The notes: generated from the sequence alone by a model not told the origin. Positions 11,901-23,563 are shown, counted from the first letter of the stretch. The stretch is DNA of 64,000 nt from Phaeosaccion multiseriatum (GCA_965112735.1 OZ218954.1:3038001-3102000), one strand, 5' to 3'. Numbers and translations: made by a program.

Positions 11901-14851
11901 GCAGCATTGGCACGAAAGGCAGCACGTCCATGGGCTCTGTGACGAGACGGCACATGTTGTCAATCACACGGGCAGCCTTGCGCTGCAGAGAGGTGTTCCG
12001 CTCTCGGAGACACCTGACGGACGAGTTGAGTTAGCAGCGGGGGTGGAGGGAGTGAAGTGAGTGCAGCAAAGTGCAAAGAGGAGTAAAATGAATCGCCCAC
12101 CCACCCACCCACCCACCCACGGGCGCACCCACGCATCCACGCACGCACCAACGCACCATCCACCCCTCAAACTCCCTTACTCACGCCCTGTCCTGCTCCC
12201 CCTTCCCTCCTCCTCCCTCTGCTTACCTGCTGAGCAGGGGCCCAATGATGGCGAGCGTCGCCGCATCCACCGTACTCACAAATGTCGTAGCCAACAGCGC
12301 GTCAAGCGTGCGAGGGATCTCAGGAGGAGCGGCAATGACATTCACAAGCATGTCGGTCAATGGGGTAATGTCGGGGTTGTCGATAATGCCGCAAGCAGCG
12401 GTGAGGCACGCCTTTGCTGCGGCTTTGACCTCAGGTTTGGTGTCCCACATTGCATGACTGACAACGGGAGTGATGTCAGGGAGGGCGGCACTAAGTTGCA
12501 GTGGTGCTGTGGCGGCAAAACTACCAATCTGGAGGAGCGAAGAGGAGTGGGGAGGAGTGGAGAGGGGTGGAGAGGGAGAGGGGAGGAGGGACGGAGGGTG
12601 GGGTGGGGTGCGGGGGGGGTAGGGTGAAGAGAGAGGGGGGGGGGGGGAGGATGGAGGAGGCGGGTGAGTGGATTGAGTGAGGGGAGAGAATATATAAAAG
12701 AGAGAGAAGAGAGACAAAAGAGAGAGACAGGGGGACTAGAACTGAAAACTGGAAACAGTCTGGACACGGACAAAAGATTCAATTGGAGACCACACAGCAC
12801 TATCATCACCATCCAAATACTTAAGGTTAACGTACCAGCTCAAGGGCGGCAACCTTCGTCCTCCACTCCTTGTGGTCCATCACGCCAAAGAGGATGGGCA
12901 GGAGCAGCCGCAGGGCGTGAGGGCACACCACCGCTCCGAGCGTCTTGACGGCCTTGTTGGCGGCCTCTCGTACATCGGGCACCTGTTGGTGTTGGTGATA
13001 CGGTGGTGACAGCAGTGATACAGCAGTTGGTGGTACGTCAGTTGGTGATGCCGTTGTGGGACGGGCAAAGGCAGGACAGGGCAGTTGGGCAGCAAGGTAG
13101 GTGAATACGCAGCAAGGTAGGTAGGGCAGAGGCAGCAGTCCTGCGGCATGATGTCTAAAATATGCTCTCAAGTACTACAACGCGCACCCACCCACCCACC
13201 CACCCACACACACACACACACACATGTAAGTACACACACCTTGTCACCACAAGCCGCGAGCATGAGCGGCAGCAGAGGCACCACGAGCGGTTCCGCCGCC
13301 CTCCCCGACGTCTCCAACTGTGACTGAAGGAGATACAACGCCCCCTCCCTGGCCACCGGAGTGCCCTCATCTTCTAGTGCTTCCTTGACTTCAGCCTCCA
13401 CCCAGGGAGCCTCTGCAGAGGAAGCAGCGAGGCTCTGTGCAATGTCAACAGCAGCCGCGCGACGGGTCTGCGGATGGATTGCAGTGGATGGCGGTGGATG
13501 GTGGTGGATGGGGGTGGGTTCGGAGGAGAGAGAGAGAGAGAGAGAGAGTTGGGGGGGGGGCGAGGCCGAAGGAGTTCGTGGAGCGGACGAGCGGACGAGC
13601 GAGCGTGCGTGTGTGCGTGTGTGTGTGTGCGTGTGTGTGTGTTAAAGAACGGCGATGGGCAAGGTCGCTCCCTACACTGCCTCCACTCCCTCCCTCCACT
13701 TCCTTCGCACCCTCCCTCCCCTCCACTCCCTCTCTACCTGCGGACCCTCCATCCACTCCTTTCATACCCTCCGCACCCTCCGCACCCTCCTCCACTCCCT
13801 CCGTACCATTCGCACCCTTCCTTAGCTCCCTCCGCACCCCTCCTCACTCATTCAACCAACTCACCTTGACACTGCCGGCGCTGGTGAGTGTTGCAAACTT
13901 ATCCGTCAGCAGAGTGAGTCGGTCCCCGTCTCCCATCGCCCTCAGCTCCTCCAGGGACTTGGATGGCAGCCCGAGGGAGGGCCCCGACACGGCCTTGAAT
14001 TGCCCAATCAGCTCCTCCTCCGCCTCCTCCGCCGAAAGCGCCGCTGGCTCGGCAGCCTTGTTACTGTGCGCGTTGGTGGACCCGGCGGAAGAGGAGGCGT
14101 CGTCACCATTTGCCCGACCGCTGCCGAGCTGCTTAACCTCGGGCGCCTTGGAGAGCATGAGCTCCTGTAGCTTCCCCTGCAGCTTCACCAGACCGGCCTT
14201 GCCGTCCGCGCTATTGTCTCCGCCCCCCGTGGCTCCTCCCTCGGCCCCTCCTTGCTGGACCGCCGCCACAGCCTCAGGGTTCTCCAAGAAGGCCTTGAGC
14301 ACCCCTTTGGCCGCGTCCAGCATGCTCATCTGCTGCAGTACCTCTGCAAGTCGAAGCCGCAGGGGGCTGCTGCGGAGGAAGTTGCCTTTCCCCTCCGCAA
14401 TGTCAATCGACTTTTGCAGAGGCTTGACCAAGTCTCCGGACTTGCCGGCCTTCTCGTAGCAGTCGCAGAGCCCCTTCCATGCCTGCGGGTTGTTGGGCAT
14501 AGTCTGCGTGGCTCGAGTAAACAAGTCCTCCCCAGTACTGAGGTTGTTGCCTGGTGCTTCCAAGCTCGCCCGCCCGCCGGTCATGAGCACCTGATACAAC
14601 ACTTTCTTGTCCTCCAGCACGGGGGAGCCCTTGTGGTCCTTGAGCAGCTTCTTCACCAGCGTCATGGCCAAGGTGCTGTCCCCAGTCTGCACGGCCAGCC
14701 GCACGGTACCCATGTCTTTGTCAAACTTCTGCTGCGGAGTGGGCGGGGGAGGCGGGGCGGAGGTTGGCGCTTGCCGTCGCTCTCCACCAGGGCCGTTCAG
14801 GCTCTTGGCGCTCCGTGTCGCGACGGCCCGAGCCATAGCTTTCGAGTTCAT
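7736..14851 (-). CDS. Translation elongation factor 3 (ABC-F type, HEAT repeats, chromodomain)
   Basis: Twelve exons in reverse order: 14851-13865, 13467-13240, 12982-12836, 12528-12227, 12013-11893, 11720-11505, 11170-10967, 10786-10439, 10161-9927, 9567-9146, 8862-8645, 8420-7736. All phases close, giving about 1370 aa. eEF3 is a ribosome-bound ATPase that helps release deacyl-tRNA from the E site. Domains: an N-terminal extension (1-290) with TPR-like helices ([18 protein letters not shown]); HEAT repeats (about 300-600); a helical linker; ABC1 with Walker [10 protein letters not shown] (~782), LSGGW and [11 protein letters not shown]2 with GPNGAGKTT (~1023), an inserted chromodomain region (~1071-1145), LSGGQ and DEPTNYLD; and a Lys-rich C-tail. 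Yeast eEF3 is 1044 aa, so this one is about 320 aa longer. About ten residues expected between exons 8 and 9 were not found; a micro-exon may be missed. Confidence 0.9.
8933..8983 (+). repeat. (TTG)n microsatellite
   Basis: About 16 uninterrupted TTG units in an eEF3 intron. Confidence 0.95.
9867..9927 (+). repeat. (CATA)n microsatellite
   Basis: About 15 CATA units with one CATC interruption. The array abuts the eEF3 exon-9 donor, so the sense strand reads GTATGTATGTATG directly from the splice site. Confidence 0.95.
10202..10296 (+). repeat. (GGA)n microsatellite
   Basis: A near-pure GGA array in an eEF3 intron. On the sense strand it is a (TCC)n pyrimidine tract upstream of the exon-9 acceptor. 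Confidence 0.95.
11171..11184 (-). repeat. Dispersed word at a 3' splice site (eEF3 exon 7)
   Basis: The sense strand reads TGTATCACCAACAG directly before exon 7, so this copy of the dispersed word supplies the acceptor AG. Related copies precede eEF3 exon 3 (12983-13001) and exon 6 (11721-11733). Confidence 0.8.
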
Positions 14852-15282
14852 GGTCTCCTGTGCGGAGGCAGGTAGGTACGTCGACGAAACGGGCTGGGCC
14901 CCTTCGATCTGTTTGCTTCCGCTGCTGCCCCTTTCTGCTTCTGTTCGTTCTCTTCCAGCTGCCTTCTTCTTTACAAGGATTTGGCTCTTCCTTCCTGCTT
15001 GAATTTGGGGCTGCGTCCTCTTTCCACCTCTCTTTATTGCTGGCCGCGCAAACAGCCTTCTCCAACGTCACCGGGCACTCAAACTCAATTTTTCATTGAC
15101 TTACAAATTTCCCTCTTATCTATTTTTCGATAATTTGCTTTTTTCTTCCCCCCCCCCCCTTCTGGTTCTCCCTCTCCCTCCCTCTCTCCTCCCTCTCCCT
15201 CTCCCTCTCCCTCTCCCTCTCCCTCTCTTACCTCCCTTGCTCTCTTCTCTCTCATCTCCCTCTTTCCTCGTCTCTTTCTTCT
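14852..15282. other. Divergent promoter region of eEF3 and the radical-SAM gene
   Basis: No gene is seen. An AT-richer patch at 15085-15145 contains poly-T and poly-C runs, followed by a (CTCCCT)n pyrimidine block (15165-15235). Both start codons flank it, so it should hold both promoters. Confidence 0.5.
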
Positions 15283-16260
15283 ATGAGGGAGTGCATCACG
15301 TACTGTCTTCGAAGCGCCTTGTACGTCGCAGTCACGAATAGATGCAACACGACTACGCTTCCCTGCACGAGAGGTCCGAGCTTTGCCATGCCTGACTTCT
15401 TTAGGCCTCTGTCCTACGAGCCCTCTGCGAGTGAGATCAAAAAGTGTGTGTTGGAGGAGGTGAGGACGCCTACGCTGCTGAAGAGGTAAGCTTCGGAACG
15501 TGGGGAGACATTACCTGGAGGAAGGAGGGCTTCCGTTGAGAGAGAGAGGCTGAGGAAGCCGTGCTCTCTCACTCTGTCTGTCTGTCTGTCTGTCTGTCTG
15601 AGTCTGCCTGTGTGTGAGTGTGTGTACGTACGTGTGTGTATCTGTCCATCGCCGCCTGGCCCCCTTCTTTCCCGCTGACCACTTTCTCTCTGATATTTGC
15701 TGCTTGCTATCAGTGGGGGGAAGGATGCCAGGTACACAGAAGTAGTGTTCGCCGGCCTAGGGGAGCCACTACTCCGCTGGCCTGTTGTGAAGGACGTGGC
15801 CATGGCGATACGAGAAGAGTATGGTAGCAGCAGGAGCAGCAGCAGCAGTAGTAGCAACAGCAGTGCCCCACTGCCACTGAGGCTAACCACCAACGGCATC
15901 GGGAGTCTCGCCCCTGATGCCGACACGCCGCTAAGCGTGGTAGCCATGGCCCAAGAGGTAGGCAATAGCGTCACAATGCCGTTACTCTGATCGAGGCTGA
16001 GGAGGGTGCACCACATGGTGATCCAGACTTCCTTCGTCCCTCCCCCCCCCCCTCCGTCCCTCCCCTCCCTCCCTCCCTCCCTCAGGTGTCGGAGCTTTTC
16101 GACTCCGTAGCTGTAGCCTTAAACACGGCCGATGCCGCTCAGTACGCTGCTCTGATGGAGCCATCCCTACACACCATGTGGGGACTCTCGCCGCTCCAGG
16201 CCCACAGCCAGGTGCTGAGCTTCCTTCGCGCCTGTTGTGAGGCGTCATCAGCACCATTAC

Positions 16261-16300
<40 letters not shown>

Positions 16301-16484
16301 GTTGTCATCGTCGCCAAATGAAGGTGGTGGGCGAGGAGGTCTCGAAGGTGGTTTCCAGGTACAGGCGACAGCGGTGGAGGCCCCCGGGGTGGACATTGGC
16401 CTTGTGCGGGCGGCACTGAGAGAGCTCGAGGAGAGAGGGGCGGGGCGGAGAGTGGAGCTGCGGACCAGATCCTATCATCCTTAG
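15283..16484 (+). CDS. Radical-SAM protein, TatD-associated family-like, with degenerate cluster motif
   Basis: Three exons (15283-15485, 15714-15957, 16086-16484; phases 2 and 0) give 281 aa. The order of motifs matches the radical-SAM proteins linked to TatD nucleases in bacteria: SALYVAVTNRCNTTTLPCTR, then EVVFAGLGEPLLRWPVVKDV (the GGEP-type SAM loop), RLTTNGIGSL, VAVALNTADAAQYAALMEPS, a VDIG region and a final VELRTRSYHP. The 4Fe-4S signature CxxxCxxC reads C21-NTT-T25-LP-C28: the middle cysteine is Thr (ACG codon). Serine runs from (AGC)n and (TCA)n microsatellites are inserted in two loops. The reaction is unknown. Without three cysteines the enzyme may be inactive, or another residue may take over. 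Confidence 0.7.
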
Positions 16485-17005
16485 AGAGAGAGAGTGAGAG
16501 AGCCAAGAGCTTTAAAGAGGGAGCCGGACAGGACACTCAGGGCAGATGCTGCGAGTGAGGAAAGACAGCACCACAGCGGCTGACCGTAGCGGGCGGGAGG
16601 AGCGGAACAGCCGCGGCTGGGGCGGGAACTGGGCAGGCGTGGGGAGCCATCCAGCCGCCGCTCTCTTCAAAGCAGACGCGTGGAGCCGCTTTGAAGCGAG
16701 GGCCTTTTTTTGCTTCCACGTCGACGGCTCTGACCTTCATAGCAAAGGATGGTGACCAAACGTGCGACCAGTGGGGGAAGTGGAGGGAGAATCACGAATC
16801 TGCCGTCTCTTTCATCGCCAGCACACAGAGGCCCCGACCACCACCGGCAAGAGCAGAGGAGGGACGAGAGTACGTTCGGTCCGATCAGAGATCCTGCTGA
16901 CCGACCAGAGATCCTGCCGACCAAGGCCCACGCCATCAGAGGCGAAGGCTTTTTGCTCCGCCTGTGCTTGGTCTTGTTCTCCTCTCCATCGACCGCTCTT
17001 CCTGG
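16485..17005. other. Spacer, no gene seen
   Basis: It lies between the radical-SAM gene and the ankyrin pseudogene. A short duplication (GAGATCCTGC..GACCGACCAG and GAGATCCTGCCGACCAAG) lies near 16890-16925. The open frames show no family resemblance. Confidence 0.4.
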
Positions 17006-17503
17006 TCACGGCCACGGCTCATCCTCTGGCGGAGGGTTTTTTTTATACTCTTTGGTCATGAAATCCCTGACTACCCAATCACTGTCCACCCCGTCCACTT
17101 GTGCACCCCCTGAGATCAGCTGCTGCACCACTGCATGATGTCCCCCCTTAGAGGCGTCGAAACAACACCGTATCACCATCACTGTCAAGGAAGTCCACGC
17201 TGGCACCGGCGGAGAGCAGCTTGTGCACCACCACAATGGCCCCTCGATGGCCCCCACAGTGGAGGCCATCATGAGAGCCGTAGATCCGTCTCGCTCGCTG
17301 CTGATGGAAGTCGCCACCAGCAGAGAGGAGCTGTTGCACAACAGCAGCATCTTCCGTAGCACAGGCAGCATGCAAAGCAGCATGCAAAGGAGTCGAGCCG
17401 TCTGGAGGACGTGCAGCATTTGGCGACGCCCCCTCTTGCAGCAAAAGAGCAATGGACTAAGAGGCGTTGGTGACCAGATGGCCTCCCATGAAAAACAACA
17501 CAA
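17006..17503 (-). pseudogene. Ankyrin-repeat pseudogene fragment
   Basis: Reverse-strand sequence encodes several ankyrin repeats, but in alternating frames. One frame gives DGSTPLHAALHAACATEDA and VVQQLLSAGGDFHQQRA. The next frame gives RDGSTALMMASTVGA. The first frame resumes with VVVHKLLSAGASVDFLDSDG, and the second again gives GGHHAVVQQLISGGAQVDG. Three frame changes within 450 bp without splice signals point to a decayed gene; sequencing errors are a less likely explanation. A further open stretch upstream (17521-17610, PEAAYNRKRQGLGLRARR) may be another remnant. Function in life is unknown; ankyrin repeats bind proteins. Confidence 0.7.
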
Positions 17504-17925
17504 TGAATTCAGGATTTTTTTTACAACTCCGTTGCCTCGATACGGCGGGCTCGCAGGCCCAGCCCCTGGCGCTTTCGGTTGTAGGCCGCTTCTGGCTTGT
17601 GCTTATCGGGGGGCAGAGAAAGTGCCTGGAGGCAAGGGGTCAAAGGGGGGGGATGCAAATGGAAGGAGCCAGCGCACATTTTTTGGTCGGAAACCATCAA
17701 AAAAATGTTTGGGATCAGGCCCACTCTTGGTCCCCTTCCTTCCCTCCCATTGTGTGTCTTCTTCTCTGAGCCCCCCCCCACCTGGCTGCAACCTGTTGAG
17801 TAACCATAACAGTACATTATGAAGCTCTTCCGGGCATCAGAGTAGCTTCTACGGCCTCGTGCGCGGTTGTTCCTGCTTTGGGGGGGTCTGACACGGGGAA
17901 GCTCGCGTGCAGGCAGCAGCACAGC
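17504..17925. other. 5' flank of the ZIP transporter gene
   Basis: No gene is seen apart from the possible ankyrin-locus remnant at 17521-17610. Runs of G and C occur at 17647-17655 and 17770-17779. The promoter of the ZIP gene should lie here. Confidence 0.4.
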
Positions 17926-19617
17926 ATGGGGAATGAAGAGGATGAGAATGCACCCTTGGCCTTCCTTCTCGTGACATGTGCGGGTCTGTCCACCTGCCTG
18001 GGGGCAGCGTTTGTGTTCGAGCCACGCTTGGTGAGTGACTCTGGTTTCGGCAGGGTTATTGGACAGCAGAGAGATATATTGTCAATATGGATTATATTCC
18101 ATCCAATCGGCTGCGCATGTCACGGGCACGTGTAGGACGCCCCGCATTATGCTATATAGGGCTCTCTTGCAAAGTCCTGGCTCAGCACTCAGGGCTCAGC
18201 GCTTAGCGCCCTGCCGATATCCCCTGCCACTGGAAAAGATGTCCGCCTCCTCCTCCTTCCCCCCTCCCTCTTTCCAGACTTCCTACCCTGACTTTCACTC
18301 CTCCTCATCCTCCGCTACGACTTGGTTATACAATGCAACAACCAGGTGCGACTGGCAAGTAAAAAGTTCCTGGCAGGGTCCTTGGGCCTCTCGTCAGGCG
18401 TCATGCTCTACGTCTCTTTTGTCGAGATTTTGGTGAAAGGGCAGGGGGCGTTTGAAAACGCCGGCCACTCGGAGAAGGATGCGTACACTTTCGCCACGCT
18501 CGGCTTCTTTGGCGGCGTGGCTTTTTACAAACTCATCGGCCTGGTAGTACACGTCTTGGCCGGGGAGAGCCACAGCCACGACGCTCCTTTAGAGCTGCTC
18601 GATCTGACCTCAGGGGAGGTGGTTACGTCGGCAGCGCAGCAAGTAGAGGGGCAGCAGCACGCCCGTGACAAGGGAACGTCCCCCCCCGCGGTGGTGATGG
18701 AGATGCACCACGACAACCTTGCCGTCACCGGCAACCTTACCAATCTGTCACTGCAGCTCGTGGGGGAGAGGGAACGAGTGCAGGCCGCCCACAATGCTCG
18801 TGTGATGAGTAGGAAGCATGGCGGCGGCTATGGCATTGGCACTGCAAATGCAACGGGTACTGCTACTGGTGCGCCCTACCACTCTACCTCGGTTGTTGGT
18901 GCCGAGGAGGACTTCCGGGTGGAGGAGGAGGAGGAGGCGGAGAGGAAGGATACTTCTTCCCATCCTCGACAAGCAGCGATGGTAGAGGAGGGGGAAGTAG
19001 TGGGTAGTAGTAAAGGTATTGGAGGAGGAGGAGGAGGGGCTGAGATGGAGTCGGGCACGCAATTGGGGCGGCCGTCAGGCAGTCATCAGTCGGACACGGC
19101 TTCGTCCACAGATACCACAGACGACAACAGCTCTCTACAAACCGCGGACGGCGACGACAAGCGGCTCGTCAAAATGGGGCTCATGACGGCGGTCGCCATT
19201 GGCATTCACAACTTCCCAGAAGGGCTCGCTACCTTCATTGCGGCGCTGACGGACCCCAGTGTAGGGGTGGCGTTGGCAGTGGCCATTGCGATTCACAACA
19301 TTCCCGAGGGGTTGTGTGTAGCAATTCCGGTGTTTTACGCCACGGGCAACCGGTGGAAGGCCTTTGGTTGGGCGCTGTTGAGTGGCGTGAGCGAGCCCAT
19401 CGGTGCGGGGCTAGGGTGGCTTGTGCTACGCAATCACATGAGCGAAACGGTGTACGGGCTCATGTTCTCGCTGGTGGGAGGGATGATGACGACGATTGTC
19501 GTGCAGGAGCTGCTCCCCACCGCGGTGCGGTACGACCCACAGGACAAGGTGGTGACCAACTGCTTTATTGTCGGTATGGCTATCATGGCCCTCAGCCTCG
19601 TGCTCTTTTTGTATTGA
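17926..19617 (+). CDS. ZIP family metal (zinc/iron) transporter, ZupT-like
   Basis: Two exons (17926-18030, 18346-19617; phase 0) give 459 aa. The first exon encodes the start and TM1 (APLAFLLVTCAGLSTCLGAA). The second opens with VRLASKKFLAGSLGLSSGVM and SFVEIL. TM4 and TM5 carry the metal-site signatures HNFPEGLATF (~323) and HNIPEGLC (~352), followed by GVSEPIGAGLG and three more hydrophobic segments. ZIP proteins move Zn2+, Fe2+ or Mn2+ into the cytosol from outside or from organelles. The TM3-TM4 loop is very long (~210 residues), with HSHD, acidic and Gly-rich stretches, some from GAG/GGA repeats. An ATG at 17878 is in frame, but 17926 gives the family-like start. Membrane location is not decided by the sequence. 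Confidence 0.88.
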
Positions 19618-20469
19618 GCAGTTGGTGATACACCCGCCTTGTTGGGCAGGTGGTGATACAGCAAGAGCAGGATTGCTCTTTGTCTTGTTGGTTTACGAGG
19701 TGGAGTAGGGGGGGAGGGTAGGAGGGAGGAGAGGAGAGGAGAGGAGAGGAGAGGAGGGCCGTGGGTGGTGGTGTGGCCATTCGTCGGCCCGTACGCTTTC
19801 AGAGAGAGTCAGATGCACCAAGAAGGCTATCCGGGACAGGGAAGGGTGTCCGTATGTGGTAAGAAGGTGGTGTGCACAAGTCTGATGTATGATGTACGCC
19901 CTCATTGATCGATCAAGGGAGACCGCACAACATGCATTACACAACCCCATCTATGTACTTCCGGCGGGGGGGGGGGGGGGTTATTTATCAAGAGGGACAT
20001 ACGTCTTGTTATTTCGATTTGTTTTTTTTTATGAATCATCGCAGTGTTTTTATGGCGGCATATAGTTTATTTATTTACCTGAGTACTCGCACTTCTTCTG
20101 CTCAGTTTTCTCTCTTTTTTTCTATTGTATCTTAATGCTGCAAGAGATAGAGATGCGGCCTGTGCTACAGCACTTGGTGATACGGCAGAGGCATCAACAG
20201 CAAAAGGCACACGCACCTTCCTTCCTTCCTTCCTTCCTTCCTATCTCTGGAATAACCCCACACCTTCTCCTCTTAATGCTACCCACCCACCCCATCCCCG
20301 ACCACGACCCACTCTCAGTAACATACATGCATCACACCTTTGGTATACGACACTTTGGCTCCTCCCCTCCCGGACCGGAGGAGAGCAGCCCCCGAGTCCC
20401 GAGCTACCTTATACTTCTATATGTACTTACAACATAACAACACAGAAAAAAAGTATAAAAAGCGTTTGC
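19618..20469. other. Spacer between convergent genes
   Basis: No gene is seen. The dispersed word occurs at 19620-19633 and in variant form at 19650-19660 and about 20173. A (GGAGA)n block lies at 19726-19755, a G run at 19965-19980 and a CTTCC repeat at 20216-20243. AT-rich sequence at 19980-20135 is a plausible 3'-end region. Confidence 0.5.
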
Positions 20470-23352
20470 TCACAACAAGTCTACTTTGTCATCTACGAGG
20501 GCCTTGGTCTCTTCTGTCACCGTACCACCACCTGCTGCTGCGGCGGCTGCTGCCGCTGCTGCTGTGTCACCAACTGTTGTGGCTGTATCACCAACTGCCC
20601 CCCCTCCCCCCCCCCCCTCCCCCTTCACATTGAGATCTCCGAGCTTGGCCTTGATTTGTTCCGTCAAGCCCCTGACATCGAAAATGTCACCCGCTATCCT
20701 CTCCATCTGGACAAAAGTCACAAACTCCTCCACCCTACCATCCTCACCCCTTCCCACACCCGCACCAGCACCACCGACCGCAACATCGCCAGCAGCAGCA
20801 GTAGCAGTTGGTGATACAGCAGCGGCTGCCGTCTTGGAGGCGATGCTGAAGAAGTGGAACACCACCACCGCTCTGTCCCCCCTTGCCCCTCCGTCACTCT
20901 CCATGCCGCTGTTGGACCAAGGCCACACGGCCGTTGCCTTCCACTCGTCCACCTTCGTCTTGACGACCGCACCCATCTCCTCGCACAACGCACTCAGCCT
21001 CTCCAAGGTCGTGGTCGCGTCGGGGTCAAACAGATACATGGCATTGTGCTGCGTAAAGCCAAAGCCCAAGTCGCCAGTGGCAGCCACGCCCCCTCCGCTC
21101 TCGCTGCTGCTGCTCCTACCAAGACGAGGCGGAACCCTCACCCCTCCTCCTCCTCCTCCTCCTCCTTCTCCTCCCCCTTCTGCGCCGGGGGCGGCAGCAG
21201 ACCGTTGCGTGCCGGCTGTGAAGGGAGTGACCCCTCCGGTCCTGGCTCTTGCTGCTGCTTGCTTCTTGCGCTTGTCAAGCTCGACCTGCCTCTCTGCTGC
21301 CTTCTGCCTGTCCATGGCCGCCGTGCGCGTGGACACCTTTGTTCAGGAAGTCAACGGATTTCGTTTTTTAAGTACCAAGGAATAAAGGAAAATGTACATT
21401 ATCCTCCCCCCCCCCCCTCCCCACCCCCCCACCACATCCACTGCCATCTCACCCTCTCACACCCGCACACTCTTCTTCATCTTCTTACCTCTGCATACAG
21501 CTCGGCAGCGGTCATGACCGCCTCCTCCTTCATCCAGGGGTGCTGCGCCACCTCCTCCACGCTCAGCCGCTCCGTTGGGTCTACCTTGAAGAGTGAGTCA
21601 ATGAGATGTTTGGCCTCTCTGGGAAACTCCGGGCACACGCGCTCGTGGGCCTCCCAAAACTTGTCGTTTCGTCTCAGCATGAGGGCCTGTTGTATATATA
21701 TATCGGAATGATTGTTTTGTTTTGAAGAAGATGGAAAGAGTAGGGGCAGGGTCAGTGTCGTATGGTTCGATGCACAGCAAGAGGAAAGGTATCACACACA
21801 CATGTAAATTATCGGTCTATAACACACATATATATATATATATATATGTAAGTATATATACGAGAACGAGAATCTCTACACACGGCACGGACAGATGGCA
21901 GGTAACAGATGACATATGATAGAGATGGTGTCCACCGAACGTACCTTGTACCACCAATCGCTGGAGTCTGCCGTTCGCATGGGCGGGCTGCCTGCGAGCA
22001 TGATAAACAACACCTGCACGACCAAGAGAGAGCACCGGCGGGGGGGGGTAGGACAGGCAACAAAGAGAGAGGGAGAGAGGAGAGGAGAAAACACAGGGGG
22101 GGGCGGGGGACAAGAGGCGGTAAGAGACAGGGACGCACACTCAGGCACTCACCCACTCACACTCACCCACTCATCCAGCCCCCCCCCCCACCCCCCCACA
22201 TCTCCTCATCCACTCCCCCATCCCTACCCACTCACCACACCGATGGACCATGCATCCGCCTTTCCTCCGCCGTAGTGCTGCTGCTGCATGACTTCGGGCG
22301 CCATGTAGCTTTTGGTACCGCAGTACGTCTTGCAAACGTCGGTGCCGTCCTGGTGCACGGCAGAGAGGCCAAAGTCAGCGAGCTTGAGCTGGAACTTGTC
22401 GTCCAGGAGAATGTTCTCCGGCTTTGGGCGGGGGGGGGGGGGGAGAGGGGAGGGAGGAAGGGGGGCAGGCAGGGAGGGAGGGAGTGCATAAGCTGTTGAG
22501 ACAAGGCGCAGGGGTGGGGGGCGGGGTCCAAATAACAACAACCTGATGGTTCCGCTAGCTCGCTCGCTGTCACTCACTCCCCCACTCTTCCCCTGCCCCC
22601 CACTCCTCTCCCATCCTCCACCCACGCTCTCACCCCCCCCCCCAAATCCATCCCTTAACTCCCTCACCCACCTTAATGTCTCGATGGTACACCCCGAGTC
22701 GGTGGCATGCCTGCAGGGCAGAGACAAGCTGAGCGAAGTAGGTTCGGGCCAGGGCAGGGGCAAACGGGCCCGTATAGAGCATGAGGTCAAAAATCTCCCC
22801 ACCCCCCGCGAGGTCCAGCACCATCACCCAGCACGTCGTGCTGCCCCTCCTGCCACTTCCGTCTTCGGCGCTCGTGGCGAGGATGGCGTCGTCCACGCAC
22901 TCTCTTAGGCGCAGGATGTTGGGGTGAGTGTTGACGGCTCGCAAGGCAAACACTTCCTTTCGAATCTGCGCAAGGGCGCGGGCGCTCATGACGGACGTGT
23001 CAATCACCTTAAGCGCCACCTTCTCGCCCGTCACGGCATGCACCCCGAGCTTCACCGTCGCCTGCATGCCCTTTCCAAGAGTGCGCTTCACATGATACGG
23101 GCCAAAGTGCAACTTCCCCTCCTTCAATAGGAAGGTGCGTGACACGGGTGAGTCGAAGTCACCACTCCTTTCTACTTCTGGCGCCCCTGCTGCTGGTGCT
23201 GTGGATAGCTCCGCTGATCCCCCGTTCTCAATGATGGTACTCTCTTCCATCGGGTCTAGCTTCATCACACCCGTCTCTGTGCTCTTCATCGTCAACATCA
23301 CATCGGTCGTCCCAGCCGGAGCCACATCGTTTCCCGACCCACAGCAAAACAT
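20470..23352 (-). CDS. Serine/threonine protein kinase (CAMK/SnRK-like) with C-terminal regulatory region
   Basis: Five exons in reverse order (23352-22672, 22421-22236, 22013-21945, 21686-21489, 21336-20470), all phase 0, give about 666 aa. Kinase features: Gly loop LGKGMQATVKLG (~92-103), VALKVID (Lys ~114), HRDIK split by an intron from PENILLDD, LADFGLSAVHQDG, GTKSYMAPEV, and a late lobe VLFIMLAGSPPM and DPTERLSVEEVAQHPWM. The short N-terminus MFCCGSGN may be lipidated (inference). The C-terminal region has a FGFTQHNAMYLFDP start and a later block AVVVFHFFSIAS..FVTFVQMERIAGDIFDVRG that resembles KA1-type domains of SNF1/CIPK kinases; this is weak. In-frame copies of the dispersed word give AVGDT and, in reverse, AVSPT. 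An upstream ATG at 23577 would add 75 residues. Confidence 0.85.
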
Positions 23353-23563
23353 GGTTGTGGAGAAGAATGGACAGCAGCAGCCGAGGAGGTTGAATACATA
23401 TGCTCGAAAAGCGGAGCTAGGGGCAAGGAGGGTTGAGGAGGGGGGGGTAAGGAAGAAGTTACGAGGGCCCCCTCGTAAAAGCGTGCTGCCTAAGAGTAAA
23501 ATCAAATTCTTCATCGGGATATCGGTGTTCTTCGATGGCACGTGAGCTCGTCGCGATATCTCG
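23353..23563. other. 5' flank of the kinase gene
   Basis: The sequence between the chosen kinase start and the left inverted repeat is open in the kinase frame up to an ATG at 23577, inside the element. It could be coding or leader; no promoter element is recognised. Confidence 0.3.
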
